A DNA stretch of 64,000 nucleotides from Mesobacillus sp. AQ2 (GCF_030122805.1 NZ_CP126080.1:2361001-2425000); one strand, 5' to 3'; counted from the first letter of the stretch, positions 1 to 9,211 are shown. The notes: a model not told the origin generated them from the letters alone. Numbers and translations are program-made.

Positions 1-1
1 A

Positions 2-1531
2 CCTGCAGGCGGCGAAATGGTGCCACTCCGTACGGCTGAGGGCCACCGCCACATGCTTCCGTTTTTGTCAAAGGATGACCAGCGTCTCTATTATACTTCT
101 ACAAAAGGCAATCAGACATTCTTGAATATTTACCGTTACGACATCGAAAACGATGTGGAAGACATTGTCGTTGAGGGCGAAGGTGCTGCGTGTTTCTTAG
201 TGGCTGTTGACGAAGACGAGAGTAATTTTGCCTATATCAAGCAATATGCAAATACATATTCGCCGGGTTTTATTCTTCAGAATGGGCGTTCGTATTCCCT
301 GACTCCGGAAACGGATGAGCAATTTACTGTTGGTGAGGGAGTATTCGTTGGGAATGAGTACTATTTTGTCACAACCTTTGGTGAGGATTTTGGTTATCTG
401 GCAAAGTTCAATCTAGAGACACATGAATTTTCAAAAGTCCTTTCGATTGAAAAGGAAGACTTAGGTGCGATTCGACATAGTGAGAGTTCCCATAGCCTTT
501 ATTTTGTAACGTCAAAGGGTGTCGAAGATTATTTGTATCGATACAGTCTGGCTGATGGATCGTATGAAAATATGAATCTTCCTGCTTCGATTATCCATGG
601 CGGCATGGTTGCCAAGAGTGGAAATGTGTATATTTTGGCTGGTTCAGCGACAAAGCCTAATAATATTTTTAAAATGGAAGCACGTAGTGATGAATGGGTT
701 CAACTGACCAACCTGACTGTTCCGGGTGTGAAGGAAGAAGACCTTATAACGCCAGAAGTAATCACGTATCCATCCTATGATGGACTAGCAATGGAAGCAT
801 TATTTTTCAAAGCGAATGAAGACGTAAGCAATGGCCATGTCGTCCTTTGGCCGCATGGGGGACCGCAGGCAGCAGAAAGGAAATTTTTCCGGTCGATGTT
901 CCAGTTCCTTGTGAACAGAGGGTATAGTATTTTCGCACCGAATTTCCGCGGTTCAACCGGTTATGGACTGGCGTTCACTAAGATGGTCGAGGGAAATTGG
1001 GGCGAAGGACCGCGCCTCGATAATATCGCAGGCCTTGAATATATTTATGAGAACGGTTTAGCTGACAGGGACAAGACACTATTGATGGGTGGAAGCTTCG
1101 GCGGATATATGGCGCTTCTGTTGCACGGCCGCCATCCGGAATATTTCAAAGCCGTAGTTGATATCTTCGGACCGTCGAACCTATTCTCATTCATTGAATC
1201 AGTCCCAGAGCACTGGAAGCCGATCATGAACCAATGGGTAGGCGATCCAGTCAAGGATTTCGATAAATTGACAGAGTTCTCGCCAATCACTTATCTGGAC
1301 ACCATGACAAAGCCAATGCTGATCATCCAGGGAGCAAACGACCCTCGAGTTGTGAAGCAGGAATCCGACCAGATTGTCAAGGCACTTCAGGAAAAGGGCC
1401 GTGAAGTCAAATACCTTGTTTTAGATGATGAAGGTCATGGATTTTCGAAAAAAGAAAACGAAATCCTTGTGAACCGGACGATTCTGGAATTTTTTGATCA
1501 ATTTGTCGGGGAAAAGGTTTTAGCAGAATAA
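2..1531 (+). CDS. S9 family (prolyl oligopeptidase-type) peptidase, 5' end cut by window
   Basis: Serine peptidase of the S9/acylaminoacyl-peptidase type, expected to act on short peptides in the cytoplasm. The frame is open to the left edge before the first visible Met at position 17, and family members are about 600 residues, so the N-terminal part of the beta-propeller is missing. The visible first half is propeller-like; the second half is an alpha/beta hydrolase. Counting from the Met at 17, the triad is Ser360 in GGSFGGY, Asp442 in GANDPRV and His474 in DEGHGF. A terminator follows at 1583. Family call is firm; the substrate is unknown. Confidence 0.9.
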   Translation, partial: PAGGEMVPLRTAEGHRHMLPFLSKDDQRLYYTSTKGNQTFLNIYRYDIENDVEDIVVEGEGAACFLVAVDEDESNFAYIKQYANTYSPGFILQNGRSYSLTPETDEQFTVGEGVFVGNEYYFVTTFGEDFGYLAKFNLETHEFSKVLSIEKEDLGAIRHSESSHSLYFVTSKGVEDYLYRYSLADGSYENMNLPASIIHGGMVAKSGNVYILAGSATKPNNIFKMEARSDEWVQLTNLTVPGVKEEDLITPEVITYPSYDGLAMEALFFKANEDVSNGHVVLWPHGGPQAAERKFFRSMFQFLVNRGYSIFAPNFRGSTGYGLAFTKMVEGNWGEGPRLDNIAGLEYIYENGLADRDKTLLMGGSFGGYMALLLHGRHPEYFKAVVDIFGPSNLFSFIESVPEHWKPIMNQWVGDPVKDFDKLTEFSPITYLDTMTKPMLIIQGANDPRVVKQESDQIVKALQEKGREVKYLVLDDEGHGFSKKENEILVNRTILEFFDQFVGEKVLAE

Positions 1532-1582
1532 GCTAATAGAGAAGCTAAGTATTCTTTCTGATAAAAAGATGTTTAAGTAAAT

Positions 1583-1610
1583 GGCGTGGAAATTTACCAC
1601 GCCGTTTTTT
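1583..1610 (+). terminator. Rho-independent terminator after the S9 peptidase
   Basis: Stem GGCGTGG / CCACGCC with a 7-nt loop followed by TTTTTT. Confidence 0.85.
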
Positions 1611-1689
1611 AATTGTGAAATGTTATATGATTCAAAATGGGATTTAATGATAAAATATTAGTGCAAATTCTTTTAAAGGGAGTTTATTG

Positions 1690-2514
1690 ATGGGAATACC
1701 AAAAGATGTTGATACAATATTAACTGAGTATATAAATCTATTTAATGAACATTTTCCTGGAATGATGGAAGGGTTATATATACACGGTTCAATTGCCCTA
1801 AATGCATACGTCGAAGATTCTAGCGACATTGACTTTATCACAGTGACAAAAAGGAGTTTAGCAGAAGAGGATTCGAAAGCTTTAACCTTTATACATACAA
1901 CCATTGCAGATAAATATAAAAAGCCAGAAATGGATGGAGTCTATGCACTTCGCGAGGATTTAGGAGTATTTCACAAAAACAGAGGAAATGATGTTTGCTG
2001 CCCGTATTATAATAATGGTGAACTGCACTTTGGTGATTTTTTTAATTTTAACCCAATTACTTGGTGGGTTTTAAAAAGAAAGGGAATTACCATTTTGGGG
2101 GAAAAGCTAGAGAACTTTCAATTTGACCTCCACCCTGAAGAATTATCTTCCTATGTACTTGGCAATATGAATACATACTGGACAAATAGGATTCTAATGG
2201 CCGAAGCTTCAATGGAACAACTGGTAAATCTCCCAAGAGAAAAAATAGATTTAGAAATAGAATGGACGGTGTTAGGATTACTTCGCCAGTTTTATACGAT
2301 AAAGGAATATGATATCGTATCCAAATTGGACGCTGGTGAGTATGGATTAACCCAATTGCCATTGGAATGGCATAAAATCATTAATGAAGCTATGAATATA
2401 CGTAAAGGTATAAAGACAAAGATTTTTAGCACAGAGTTAGAGAAATTGGATCAAACAGTAAGATTCTCAAAATTTCTCATTAAATACTGTAATAATAACT
2501 TGGTCAATAGTTAA
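1690..2514 (+). CDS. Nucleotidyltransferase with DUF4111-type C-terminus (AadA-like)
   Basis: Probable nucleotidyltransferase resembling aminoglycoside 3''-adenylyltransferases. The N-terminal domain shows the pol-beta-type signature HGSIAL...SSDIDF (Gly-Ser followed by the paired acidic metal ligands). The helical C-terminal half (around residues 170-270) resembles DUF4111/AadA with a conserved LEIEWTVLGLLR segment. A TTG lies directly before the ATG at 1690; I chose the ATG because AAAGGGAG at 1675-1682 sits 7 nt upstream. It is a single-gene unit. Whether it modifies an antibiotic or another small molecule cannot be told from sequence; many chromosomal Bacillus homologues have no proven resistance role. 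Confidence 0.75.
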   Translation: MGIPKDVDTILTEYINLFNEHFPGMMEGLYIHGSIALNAYVEDSSDIDFITVTKRSLAEEDSKALTFIHTTIADKYKKPEMDGVYALREDLGVFHKNRGNDVCCPYYNNGELHFGDFFNFNPITWWVLKRKGITILGEKLENFQFDLHPEELSSYVLGNMNTYWTNRILMAEASMEQLVNLPREKIDLEIEWTVLGLLRQFYTIKEYDIVSKLDAGEYGLTQLPLEWHKIINEAMNIRKGIKTKIFSTELEKLDQTVRFSKFLIKYCNNNLVNS

Positions 2515-2615
2515 TGAATTTTTATAACAAGGTATCGAGAAAATTTTTTTGGGTATGCGTATAATTTCCCTTGTCCCATTCGTTATACATAGTGAGTGAA
2601 CTAAAGGAGGTTACT

Positions 2616-3587
2616 ATGGGAAAATCAGAAGAAAATCAAATGTTAACGTTTACTGAGAAAACTCGTGAATTAAAGGTTGAGTTCAATCAAATAATTGAGG
2701 AATTTAGAGAAGGGCTATGGAGGTATTGTCGCTATTTAACAGGATCACCGTGGGATGGCGAGGATCTATTCCAGGAAACGATGGTCAAAGCATATGGAAG
2801 TATCTATCAACGCTGGCACCCTACTAATCCAAAGTCTTATCTTTATAGAATAGCTACAACCACTTGGATTGATCATTGCCGAAAACAAAAGCGTTATGTA
2901 GGCCATCTGGAAGAAGAGGATTTTGAGGCAGAATATAATTCCGAAAGCTTTGATGCAGAAGAGGCTATAGAGTACCTATTAGGATTGTTTACTCCACGTC
3001 AAATCGCGGTATTTCTCCTGAAAGAAGTTTTTACATTTACCGCAAAGGAAGTGGCCGGTATGGTTAAAACAACACCAGGTGCAGTATATGCGACCGTAAG
3101 GAGAATGCAAAAGCAACTTTCTGAAAATCCTATTCAGGAAAAAACGAATTCTCTTGTTTCTATAGATAAACCAGCTAGTAACACGGTAATTCAATCTTAT
3201 TTAAAGGCATTAAATGATGGAGATGTTGATAAAGTTTTAGAACTCATGACTGAACAAGCCCAAAATGAGGCTCCAATGGGCTTTCAAGAATTTTCAAAAG
3301 AAGAAATGCGCTCTGGTTCTATGCGTTTTGGACTTCCTGGCTTCCGAGCAGAGGAGCTTCTGCTTTGGGGTAAAAATGTTATCGTTGTTTTCTTTGATGC
3401 AGCAGATGGGACCAGGATGATTCATGACATACAATATCAAGAGATCGAGAACGGTAAGATAGTACTCCATAGAAGCTTCTACTTCTGTAAAGAATTTATA
3501 TTTGCTGCCGCGGAAGAATTAAATTTTCCTCCGCAATTGGATAAACCTGTAGTTGATTGGAGACCCAATACCAAAGTTGATAAATAA
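2616..3587 (+). CDS. ECF-type RNA polymerase sigma factor with C-terminal SnoaL-like domain
   Basis: Sigma-70 family factor of 323 residues. Region 2 (RYCRYLTGSPWDGEDLFQET, then DHCRKQKR) and region 4 (FTPRQIAVFLLKEVF, AKEVAGMVKTTPGAVYA) are clear in the first ~180 residues. The last ~130 residues look like an NTF2/SnoaL fold with SYLKALNDGDVDKVLELM at its start. The ATG at 2616 is preferred over an in-frame start at 2571 because of the strong AAAGGAGG at 2603-2610. No anti-sigma gene lies next to it. In known SnoaL-tailed ECF groups the tail replaces an anti-sigma factor; that this holds here is inference. Confidence 0.85.
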   Translation: MGKSEENQMLTFTEKTRELKVEFNQIIEEFREGLWRYCRYLTGSPWDGEDLFQETMVKAYGSIYQRWHPTNPKSYLYRIATTTWIDHCRKQKRYVGHLEEEDFEAEYNSESFDAEEAIEYLLGLFTPRQIAVFLLKEVFTFTAKEVAGMVKTTPGAVYATVRRMQKQLSENPIQEKTNSLVSIDKPASNTVIQSYLKALNDGDVDKVLELMTEQAQNEAPMGFQEFSKEEMRSGSMRFGLPGFRAEELLLWGKNVIVVFFDAADGTRMIHDIQYQEIENGKIVLHRSFYFCKEFIFAAAEELNFPPQLDKPVVDWRPNTKVDK

Positions 3588-3696
3588 ACATATTTAAAGC
3601 TTCTCTTTCTATCTTTAAAAAGAGTGCAAGATTCAAAAAGTATTGTCGCAAGTTTTATATAGTATAAATGGCGCTACTCGATTTGGAGGGTTTAGA

Positions 3697-4229
3697 TTGG
3701 AGCTCAAAACGGAAAGATTATTACTTAGAGCTTTTAATAGTGAAGACTTACAAGAAGTTTTTACAATTTATAAGGATGAGGATACATGTAAATATCTCTT
3801 GCATGATAAGTGGACCGAGGAAAATAAAAAGAGAAATTCGATAAGAAAATTAAAAATAGTGCACTCACAAAAGAAACAACCTTAAGTTTAGCAGTAGTAA
3901 CTGATACTAAAGTAATTGGTGATTTATCTGTTTGGTATACAAATATGAAAGATACGGTTGAGATTGGATATTGTTTTGCTAGTGAAGTTTCAGGAAAAGG
4001 CTATGCAACAGAAGCGGTGAGCAGTCTAGTCAGGTGGCTATTCAATGAGTTTCAGGTTCACCGTATACAAGCAACCCTTGACGCAAGAAATAAATCATCC
4101 CAAAAGTTATGCGAACGAATAGGGATGAGAAAAGAAGCTCATTTCAAAAAAGATTTTTGGAATAAGGGTGAATGGACCGATAGCATGGTGTATGGGATGT
4201 TGTTTTCGGATTTGGAAGTAAACAACTAG
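3697..4229 (+). pseudogene. GNAT N-acetyltransferase split by a one-base frameshift
   Basis: RimJ/RimL-like acetyltransferase in two overlapping frames. The N-terminal part starts at TTG 3697, 6 nt after TGGAGGG, and reads ELKTERLLLRAF, the usual GNAT opening. It runs to a stop at 3885. The rest of the domain (CoA-binding SGKGYATEAVSSLV, then LDARNKSSQKLCERIGM) continues in the next frame to 4229. The continuation is open from about 3828, so one A is probably missing in the A-run near 3826-3830; restoring it gives a continuous protein of about 177 residues. A sequence error is as likely as real inactivation. Confidence 0.75.
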
Positions 4230-4364
4230 AATTTATTAGAGCAGCATTCTAGTAAATTTTATCACCATTATACGGAATCATAAGGGAGTATTCAAAAAGG
4301 TTAATAGTTTTGAAATAAGCAGGTAAATAAGACGGGATATCTTTAAGGAGAGGCTGCTTTTACA

Positions 4365-4928
4365 ATGGATATTGATACGTTTCCTGTACTTGAGACCGCA
4401 AGATTAGTATTAAGAAAAGTGATAAAAGACGATGCTAGCAGCATATTTAAGTATCTGTCTAATGAAGAGGTCATGAAGTACTATGGATTAGAACCGTTTA
4501 AATCGATTAACGATGCATTGGATGAGATTTCCTGGTATCAATCAATACATAACGCCAGAACAGGTATAAGATGGGGAATTACTTTAAAGGAACAAGGAGT
4601 AGTGATTGGCAGTTGTGGTTTTCATAACATTGTTTCTAAGCACTTCCGTTCTGAAATTGGCTTTGAATTAAGTCAAGAACTGTGGGGAAAAGGTATAGCT
4701 GCTGAAGCAGTTGAAGCTATTATTAACTACGGATTCCAGCATATGAATTTTCACCGGATAGAAGCATTAATAGAGCCACAGAATCGTTCATCACAAAAAT
4801 TAGTAGAAAAATTCGGTTTTATAAAAGAAGGATTATTAAGGGATTATGAGTTTACACAGGGTAAATTTGATGATTTATATATGTATTCTTTGTTGAAACG
4901 AGACTTTGACAAGAATCATAAATGTTAG
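4365..4928 (+). CDS. GNAT family N-acetyltransferase (RimJ/RimL-like)
   Basis: Intact 187-residue acetyltransferase. It opens with FPVLETARLVLRKV, has the acetyl-CoA loop SQELWGKGIAAEAVEAI near residues 105-120, and ends with the NRSSQKLVEKFGFIKEG signature typical of the ribosomal-protein or small-substrate acetyltransferase branch. AAGGAGAGG precedes the ATG at a slightly long spacing. It is the intact neighbour of the broken GNAT gene upstream but is not a copy of it. Substrate unknown. Confidence 0.85.
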   Translation: MDIDTFPVLETARLVLRKVIKDDASSIFKYLSNEEVMKYYGLEPFKSINDALDEISWYQSIHNARTGIRWGITLKEQGVVIGSCGFHNIVSKHFRSEIGFELSQELWGKGIAAEAVEAIINYGFQHMNFHRIEALIEPQNRSSQKLVEKFGFIKEGLLRDYEFTQGKFDDLYMYSLLKRDFDKNHKC

Positions 4929-5020
4929 GGAAAAGAGTTTCAATGCAAGTGTGCAAGTTAACGTTTCTTAAAATGGAAGATCTCGCATTAGATGGCCTTT
5001 TACAAATGGAATTAACTTAG

Positions 5021-5044
5021 ACGCTCGGATGTCCGGGCGTTTTT
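5021..5044 (+). terminator. Terminator after GNAT gene
   Basis: Short hairpin ACGCtCGGA / TCCGgGCGT followed by TTTTATTTT. Confidence 0.6.
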
Positions 5045-5128
5045 ATTTTAAATGGAAATTTTTAAAAGAGTAATGGGCACTATAATAGGGAAAACAAACT
5101 CTGGAATCAATAGAGGAGGTTTTTTCAA

Positions 5129-5812
5129 ATGTCAAAAGTACTGGCAGTTCTATCAAGTGGATATAAGGATGACAAAAATAATTATGAAACTGGCTGGTGG
5201 GGTGAGGAATTATTCGCTCCAATGCAGATTCTGGAGGATGCAGGACATCAGGTTGACCTGGCATCACCGCTTGGAGGAAAGCCTCAAATTGATATGGTGA
5301 GTCTAAGTGAGGATTATGATCCAAAAGGCATTTATAAGGAACTTTACGAATCAGGCAAAGCCGATAATACGATGAAGCTTTCAGATGTGAATCCAAATGA
5401 GTATGATGTCGTGCTTGTTGTAGGCGGGCATGGTGCCATGTATGACCTGGCAAAGAATGAGGATTTGCATAATATCATGAACAAGATCCATGATGCGGGC
5501 GGAATTGTTGCGGCAGAATGTCATGGTCCAGCTCCGCTTGTGTTCGCAAAGCGTCCTAATGGTGAAAGTTTCATCGCTGGCAAAAAAGTAACCGGTTATC
5601 CAGACGAAATGGAGCCAGAGGGTCTGTTGGACATCCTGCCTTTTAGTTTGGAGCAGGAAATGAGAAAAATCAGCGAATACGATCAGGGTGATCTAGAAAA
5701 AACGGGTCATGCTGTATGGGCAGATGAACAGCTTGTCACAAGCCGTGACCCATTTTCTTCAGAGTTGATGGGAGAAGAGTTAGTCAAGGCACTTGAAAAG
5801 AAAAAGCAATAG
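5129..5812 (+). CDS. DJ-1/PfpI family protein (type 1 glutamine amidotransferase-like, Hsp31-like)
   Basis: Cytoplasmic DJ-1/PfpI superfamily protein of 227 residues. The nucleophile elbow AECHGPAPL holds Cys131 followed by His132, and VVGGHGAMYDL supplies the conserved glycine loop. Family members act as glyoxalase/deglycase or stress chaperones; the exact activity is not clear here. GAGGAGG precedes the ATG. The SDR gene starts 45 nt after the stop with its own ribosome site and no terminator between, so the two are probably co-transcribed, perhaps as a carbonyl-stress pair (inference). Confidence 0.85.
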   Translation: MSKVLAVLSSGYKDDKNNYETGWWGEELFAPMQILEDAGHQVDLASPLGGKPQIDMVSLSEDYDPKGIYKELYESGKADNTMKLSDVNPNEYDVVLVVGGHGAMYDLAKNEDLHNIMNKIHDAGGIVAAECHGPAPLVFAKRPNGESFIAGKKVTGYPDEMEPEGLLDILPFSLEQEMRKISEYDQGDLEKTGHAVWADEQLVTSRDPFSSELMGEELVKALEKKKQ

Positions 5813-5857
5813 CTGAAGTATGTGAAAACCGATTAATTAAAGGAGTAGATTGGAAAA

Positions 5858-6616
5858 ATGGCAAACGGAAATAAAGTAGCGATCATTACCGGTGGAGGCA
5901 GTGGCTTAGGACAGGCCACTGCCCTAAGGTTAGCAGAAGAAAAAGTAAACATTGCAGTCGTTGATATCAGCGAAAAAGGCGGAAATGAAACAGTCGAGAT
6001 GCTAAAAGAACGCGGTGTGGAAGCGATGTTCATCAAGGCAGATGTCTCGAAGCAAGAAGACGTGAAAAGATATGTTGATCAAACGGTTGAAATTTTCGGC
6101 AAAATTGATTACTTCTTCAATAATGCCGGTATTTCCGGAAGGGGTTCGTACTTTTTGGACTCTTCTATCGAAGAAATCCAGCAAATCGTCGGAATTAATC
6201 TTTTAGGTGCGCTATATGGTGTCCGTTATGTTGGTGAGGTGATGCTGAAGAATGGCGGAGGTTCAATCGTCAATACCTCTTCAAGTGCAGGTGTGATTGG
6301 TCAGGACTCTGTTGTCACCTATTCTGCTACAAAGCATGGCATCGTTGGATTAACAAAGAGCATGGTGGCAGAATACGGAAAAGATGGCCTTCGGGTTAAT
6401 GCGATTGCTCCGGGACCAACCGAGACACCGATGGTCAAAGAGTTTTATGAAGCAAATCCGGCTATGAAGGAAAATGCAACAAAAGGAATTCCACAAAGAC
6501 GTCTTGGCAAGCCGGAAGAAGTTGCAGAGTTGGTCACTTTTCTACTGACATCCAACGCGGAATACATTAATGGCGAAGTAATAAGCATCGATGGCGGGTT
6601 TACGAACACAAAATAA
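5858..6616 (+). CDS. SDR family NAD(P)-dependent oxidoreductase
   Basis: Classical short-chain dehydrogenase, 252 residues. It shows TGGGSGLGQ (TGxxxGxG cofactor loop) near residue 12, NNAG near residue 89, catalytic Tyr155-x-x-x-Lys159 in YSATK, and a C-terminal INGEVISIDGG. The Asp in VVDIS after strand 2 suggests NAD(H) preference. It follows the DJ-1-like gene in the same direction. Substrate unknown; many close relatives are annotated as glucose 1-dehydrogenase or 3-oxoacyl reductase without proof. Confidence 0.88.
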   Translation: MANGNKVAIITGGGSGLGQATALRLAEEKVNIAVVDISEKGGNETVEMLKERGVEAMFIKADVSKQEDVKRYVDQTVEIFGKIDYFFNNAGISGRGSYFLDSSIEEIQQIVGINLLGALYGVRYVGEVMLKNGGGSIVNTSSSAGVIGQDSVVTYSATKHGIVGLTKSMVAEYGKDGLRVNAIAPGPTETPMVKEFYEANPAMKENATKGIPQRRLGKPEEVAELVTFLLTSNAEYINGEVISIDGGFTNTK

Positions 6617-6621
6617 TGAGG

Positions 6622-6656
6622 AAGCCGGGAGAAGGAATGCCTTTTCCCGGCTTAAT
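6622..6656 (+). terminator. Terminator after SDR
   Basis: Stem AAGCCGGGA / TCCCGGCTT with inner AAGG/CCTT pairing; the T-tract is weak. Confidence 0.65.
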
Positions 6657-6670
6657 TAGTTGCAGTTTGC

Positions 6671-6696
6671 AAAACTCAACCCCCAAACTATGGGGG
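6671..6696 (-). terminator. Terminator after cwlJ
   Basis: On the minus strand CCCCC-ATAGTTT-GGGGG followed by TTGAGTTTT, just beyond the cwlJ stop codon. Confidence 0.65.
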
Positions 6697-6702
6697 TCTT
6701 TG

Positions 6703-7143
6703 CTATCCGATATATACGCCTTCGCAAGTATTTGCCTTAGGTTCATAATAACAGTGCTGTTTATATTGTCCAGAAAAAGGCTGGTCATACCATGTTGGCG
6801 GACATGGCGCATATGGGTTGAAATACCAGAGAGCAAACTTGGAAGGGTGTTGCCTCCAATAATCAAGAGTTTGCTTCGCCAACCTCTTCTCCACACTTCT
6901 TGCTCTGTTATAAAAAACATTACCTTTCTGCACGGCTTCAAACGAGTAATTCCCACCCTGGATCTGGAAAATCACCGACCGAATAGACCGTAAATCCTTA
7001 AAGTCAAGACAATTGGATACCAATCGATTAACAACGACATTGCCCACCATCAGCATTCCCAGCTGACCTTCACCCTCGGCTTCCGCCCTCATCATTCTTG
7101 CCACCAATGCAACATCACTGTCCGTATACTTTGCCCTTGGCAT
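6703..7143 (-). CDS. cwlJ: Spore cortex-lytic cell wall hydrolase CwlJ
   Basis: SleB/CwlJ-family peptidoglycan hydrolase that degrades spore cortex during germination. At 146 residues it matches the length of Bacillus CwlJ (about 142) and lacks the signal peptide and binding domain of SleB, as CwlJ does. Recognisable blocks are LVARMMRAEAEGEGQLGMLM with the probable catalytic Glu, VGNVVVNRL, FEAVQKGN and the C-terminal ALWYFNPYAPCPPTW. I chose the ATG at 7143 over the in-frame GTG at 7152 because AGAGG lies 8 nt upstream of the ATG. CwlJ normally needs GerQ for coat localisation; gerQ is not in this window. Confidence 0.9.
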   Translation of the reverse strand: MPRAKYTDSDVALVARMMRAEAEGEGQLGMLMVGNVVVNRLVSNCLDFKDLRSIRSVIFQIQGGNYSFEAVQKGNVFYNRARSVEKRLAKQTLDYWRQHPSKFALWYFNPYAPCPPTWYDQPFSGQYKQHCYYEPKANTCEGVYIG

Positions 7144-7340
7144 ATTGATCACCTCTACAGAAATTATATTAGTAACAGCCTGTCATAATGTTAATGCGTT
7201 CTTGATAGGAGGATAGAATGGAATTTAAAGTCCGCTTCGGGTGAATTTACAGACGGTAAATTATATTAAATTTAATCTTGGATCCTGGCCATGGTAATAA
7301 CATTGGCCTTGAATGAAATAAAAGAAAATGGTCACATCCT

Positions 7341-7755
7341 AAGCAAAGCTGTGCCCGAAAATGGAGTAGTGAAGGAGAGACGGTCGCAGCTTAAGTAATG
7401 CTGTGCCCGAAAATGGAGAGGTGAAGGAGATACGGTCGCAGCTTAAGCAAAGCTGTGCCCGAAAATGGAGATGTGAAAGAAATACGGTCGCAGCTTAAGC
7501 AAAGCTGTGCCCGAAAATGGAGAAGTGAAGGAGAGACGGTCGCAGCTTAAGTAATGCTGTGCCCGAAAATGTAGAAGTGAGGAAATACGGTCGCAGAAGA
7601 AGCAAAGCTGTGCCCGAAAATGGAGAGGTGAAGGAGATACGGTCGCAGCTTAAGCAAAGCTGTGCCCGAAAATGGAGTAGTGGAGGAAATACGGTCGCAG
7701 AAGAAGCAAAGCTGCGACCGTAGTTGGAGTTGCAATGGAAATACAGTCGGAGCCT
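7341..7755. repeat. Tandem array 1: eight 52-bp units with hairpin symmetry
   Basis: Unit starts are at 7341, 7393, 7445, 7497, 7549, 7600, 7652 and 7704; the period is 52 bp except one 51-bp unit. Each unit begins AAGCAAAGCTGTGCCCG and ends CGGTCGCAGCTT. Across each junction CGGTCGCAGCTT and AAGCTGTGCCCG can form a hairpin with a loop of about 5 nt. The last unit carries AAGCTGCGACCG, the exact complement. A decayed ninth unit runs to about 7803. The period is not a multiple of three and no spacer is unique, so it is neither coding nor CRISPR. It fills most of the gene-free stretch 7144-7890. Confidence 0.9.
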
Positions 7756-7890
7756 AAGCTAAGATCCGAACGAAATTAATGTGGCAAAGAAATTACCGTC
7801 AACATAAAACCAAGCTATCATGGGTATCTTTTTCCAGCTGTGCACCTATTGTCATCGTATTGCCACGGAACCAGACTAATTAGATCTTAG

Positions 7891-8616
7891 TCACTCTACC
7901 CCTTCATCTCTAAAGAGAGCAGGGTTTGCTGCTTTATTCAAGCTTTGTGTCGATGCCCAGAGGTTTCCCAGGAATCTCGGCATCATTTGCTGAGATGGCA
8001 ACTTGCCGTACCGTGTGAAATAAATGAATAGTTTCAAATAAGTCCTTGCATTACCTTGAAGGTGGATTTCTTTTGCGTAGAATTCGTTTTCTGTCACTGT
8101 TGCGAATGAGCGAGTTTCAAAGCCGGAGATGAAGCGAGTTTTTTCTCCTTTATATTCATTCTCAATGAAATGGATTTTCTTGATGATCGTTGGGTCATCG
8201 GTGCCATCGTAATTAGCAAGCCGGGCCTGTTTAAAGGCAGACACGGTATCAAGATTATCCACAAGCGAAAGCACATGGCCGTATGCTTTATCGTGTCCCT
8301 CATAATATGGTCTAATCTCCAATTTTTCCATTATATCTACAAGTTCAAGATGCTCGTCTTTTAAATAGGGGGGACGAAAAATCTGCCTTGAGAGCTTCAG
8401 TTCGTCGAGCGTACCGCATTCCATTGAAATGAAAAAATACCATTGTCCCTGATCATCAAGACACACATCGTAGGTTTGTCCATTTTTTTTCAGAAGGTAA
8501 TCCCTAAAGCAGTTCTCTATATCAAAAGTAAAATCCCGCTCCGATTCTTTTCCGGGCATGAAGCCAAATGGAACCTCTATTGGGACAGCAATTTCTGAGT
8601 ATAACTTATTCTTCAC
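7891..8616 (-). CDS. Conserved-looking protein of unknown function
   Basis: 241-residue soluble protein, not recognised. The start is GTG at 8616 with AAAGGTG about 9 nt upstream. It is rich in aromatic and charged residues (FRDYLLKKNGQTYDV, QWYFFISMECGTLDE, RTYLKLFIYFTRYGKLP) with no signal peptide, membrane segment or obvious catalytic motif. Codon use resembles its neighbours and the frame is long and clean, so I take it as a real gene. It is divergent from the lipoprotein gene at 8768 and sits beside tandem array 1. Confidence 0.7.
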   Translation of the reverse strand: MKNKLYSEIAVPIEVPFGFMPGKESERDFTFDIENCFRDYLLKKNGQTYDVCLDDQGQWYFFISMECGTLDELKLSRQIFRPPYLKDEHLELVDIMEKLEIRPYYEGHDKAYGHVLSLVDNLDTVSAFKQARLANYDGTDDPTIIKKIHFIENEYKGEKTRFISGFETRSFATVTENEFYAKEIHLQGNARTYLKLFIYFTRYGKLPSQQMMPRFLGNLWASTQSLNKAANPALFRDEGVE

Positions 8617-8767
8617 TCTCTAACACACCTTTGCTAAGTAATCATACAATCAGATTACCCAATCACCTTAGGGGGAACACATACAAATTTAATATTAGAT
8701 ATTCATAAAGGGAATGAAATGGTAATATTTAACTAAGTATTTTTGGTTTTAAAGAAAGGGGATTAGG

Positions 8768-9211
8768 GTGAAAAAAGTAATCGCGATAATTTTTATACTT
8801 TTTGTAGGTTCCGGCTGCCAGAAGGAGGAACAAACACTGCCTGAAGTAAAAGAGATATTGCCTGATTATATTCATTCTAAGGATGATGTAGTCGACATAC
8901 AAGGCGAGATAACACACCTTGAAGTATTTTACTCTTTTTTAGAACGTGTCAAGCAAGGGGAAAAAAGCGATATCAGGCTCGTCACTAATACCTCAGAGGG
9001 AGCCCCGATGCTTCATAATTTGGTTTTTGACGGTAAAAGCATTCAATCAACCTATGATTCTACAAGGGATGGATACGGACAGGGAAGTATTGAACAATCC
9101 ACATGCGAAAGGATTGTTGAAAAAGAGGTAGAGGATAAAACTGAGTATGTGCTAGAAGGCTGTAATAATGGTGTTGGAGAAAAAACGGTTCTCCTTGTCG
9201 AAAAAAAATAA
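8768..9211 (+). CDS. DUF4362-type lipoprotein
   Basis: 147-residue exported lipoprotein of unknown role. The signal peptide MKKVIAIIFILFVGSGC ends in a lipobox with Cys17. The body matches the DUF4362 pattern: DDVVDIQGEITHLEVFYSFL, then IRLVTNTSEGAPMLHNLVFDG, then a paired Cys (STCERI and LEGCNNG). The start is GTG at 8768 behind GAAAGGGG. It lies 41 nt before a P-loop kinase gene and is probably the first gene of a short cluster with that kinase and a second lipoprotein. Confidence 0.75.
   Translation: MKKVIAIIFILFVGSGCQKEEQTLPEVKEILPDYIHSKDDVVDIQGEITHLEVFYSFLERVKQGEKSDIRLVTNTSEGAPMLHNLVFDGKSIQSTYDSTRDGYGQGSIEQSTCERIVEKEVEDKTEYVLEGCNNGVGEKTVLLVEKK

Noticed and set aside
7547..7735. Minus-strand open frame inside array 1
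   Set aside because: Produced by the repeat itself; the 52-bp period changes frame each unit and there is no ribosome site.
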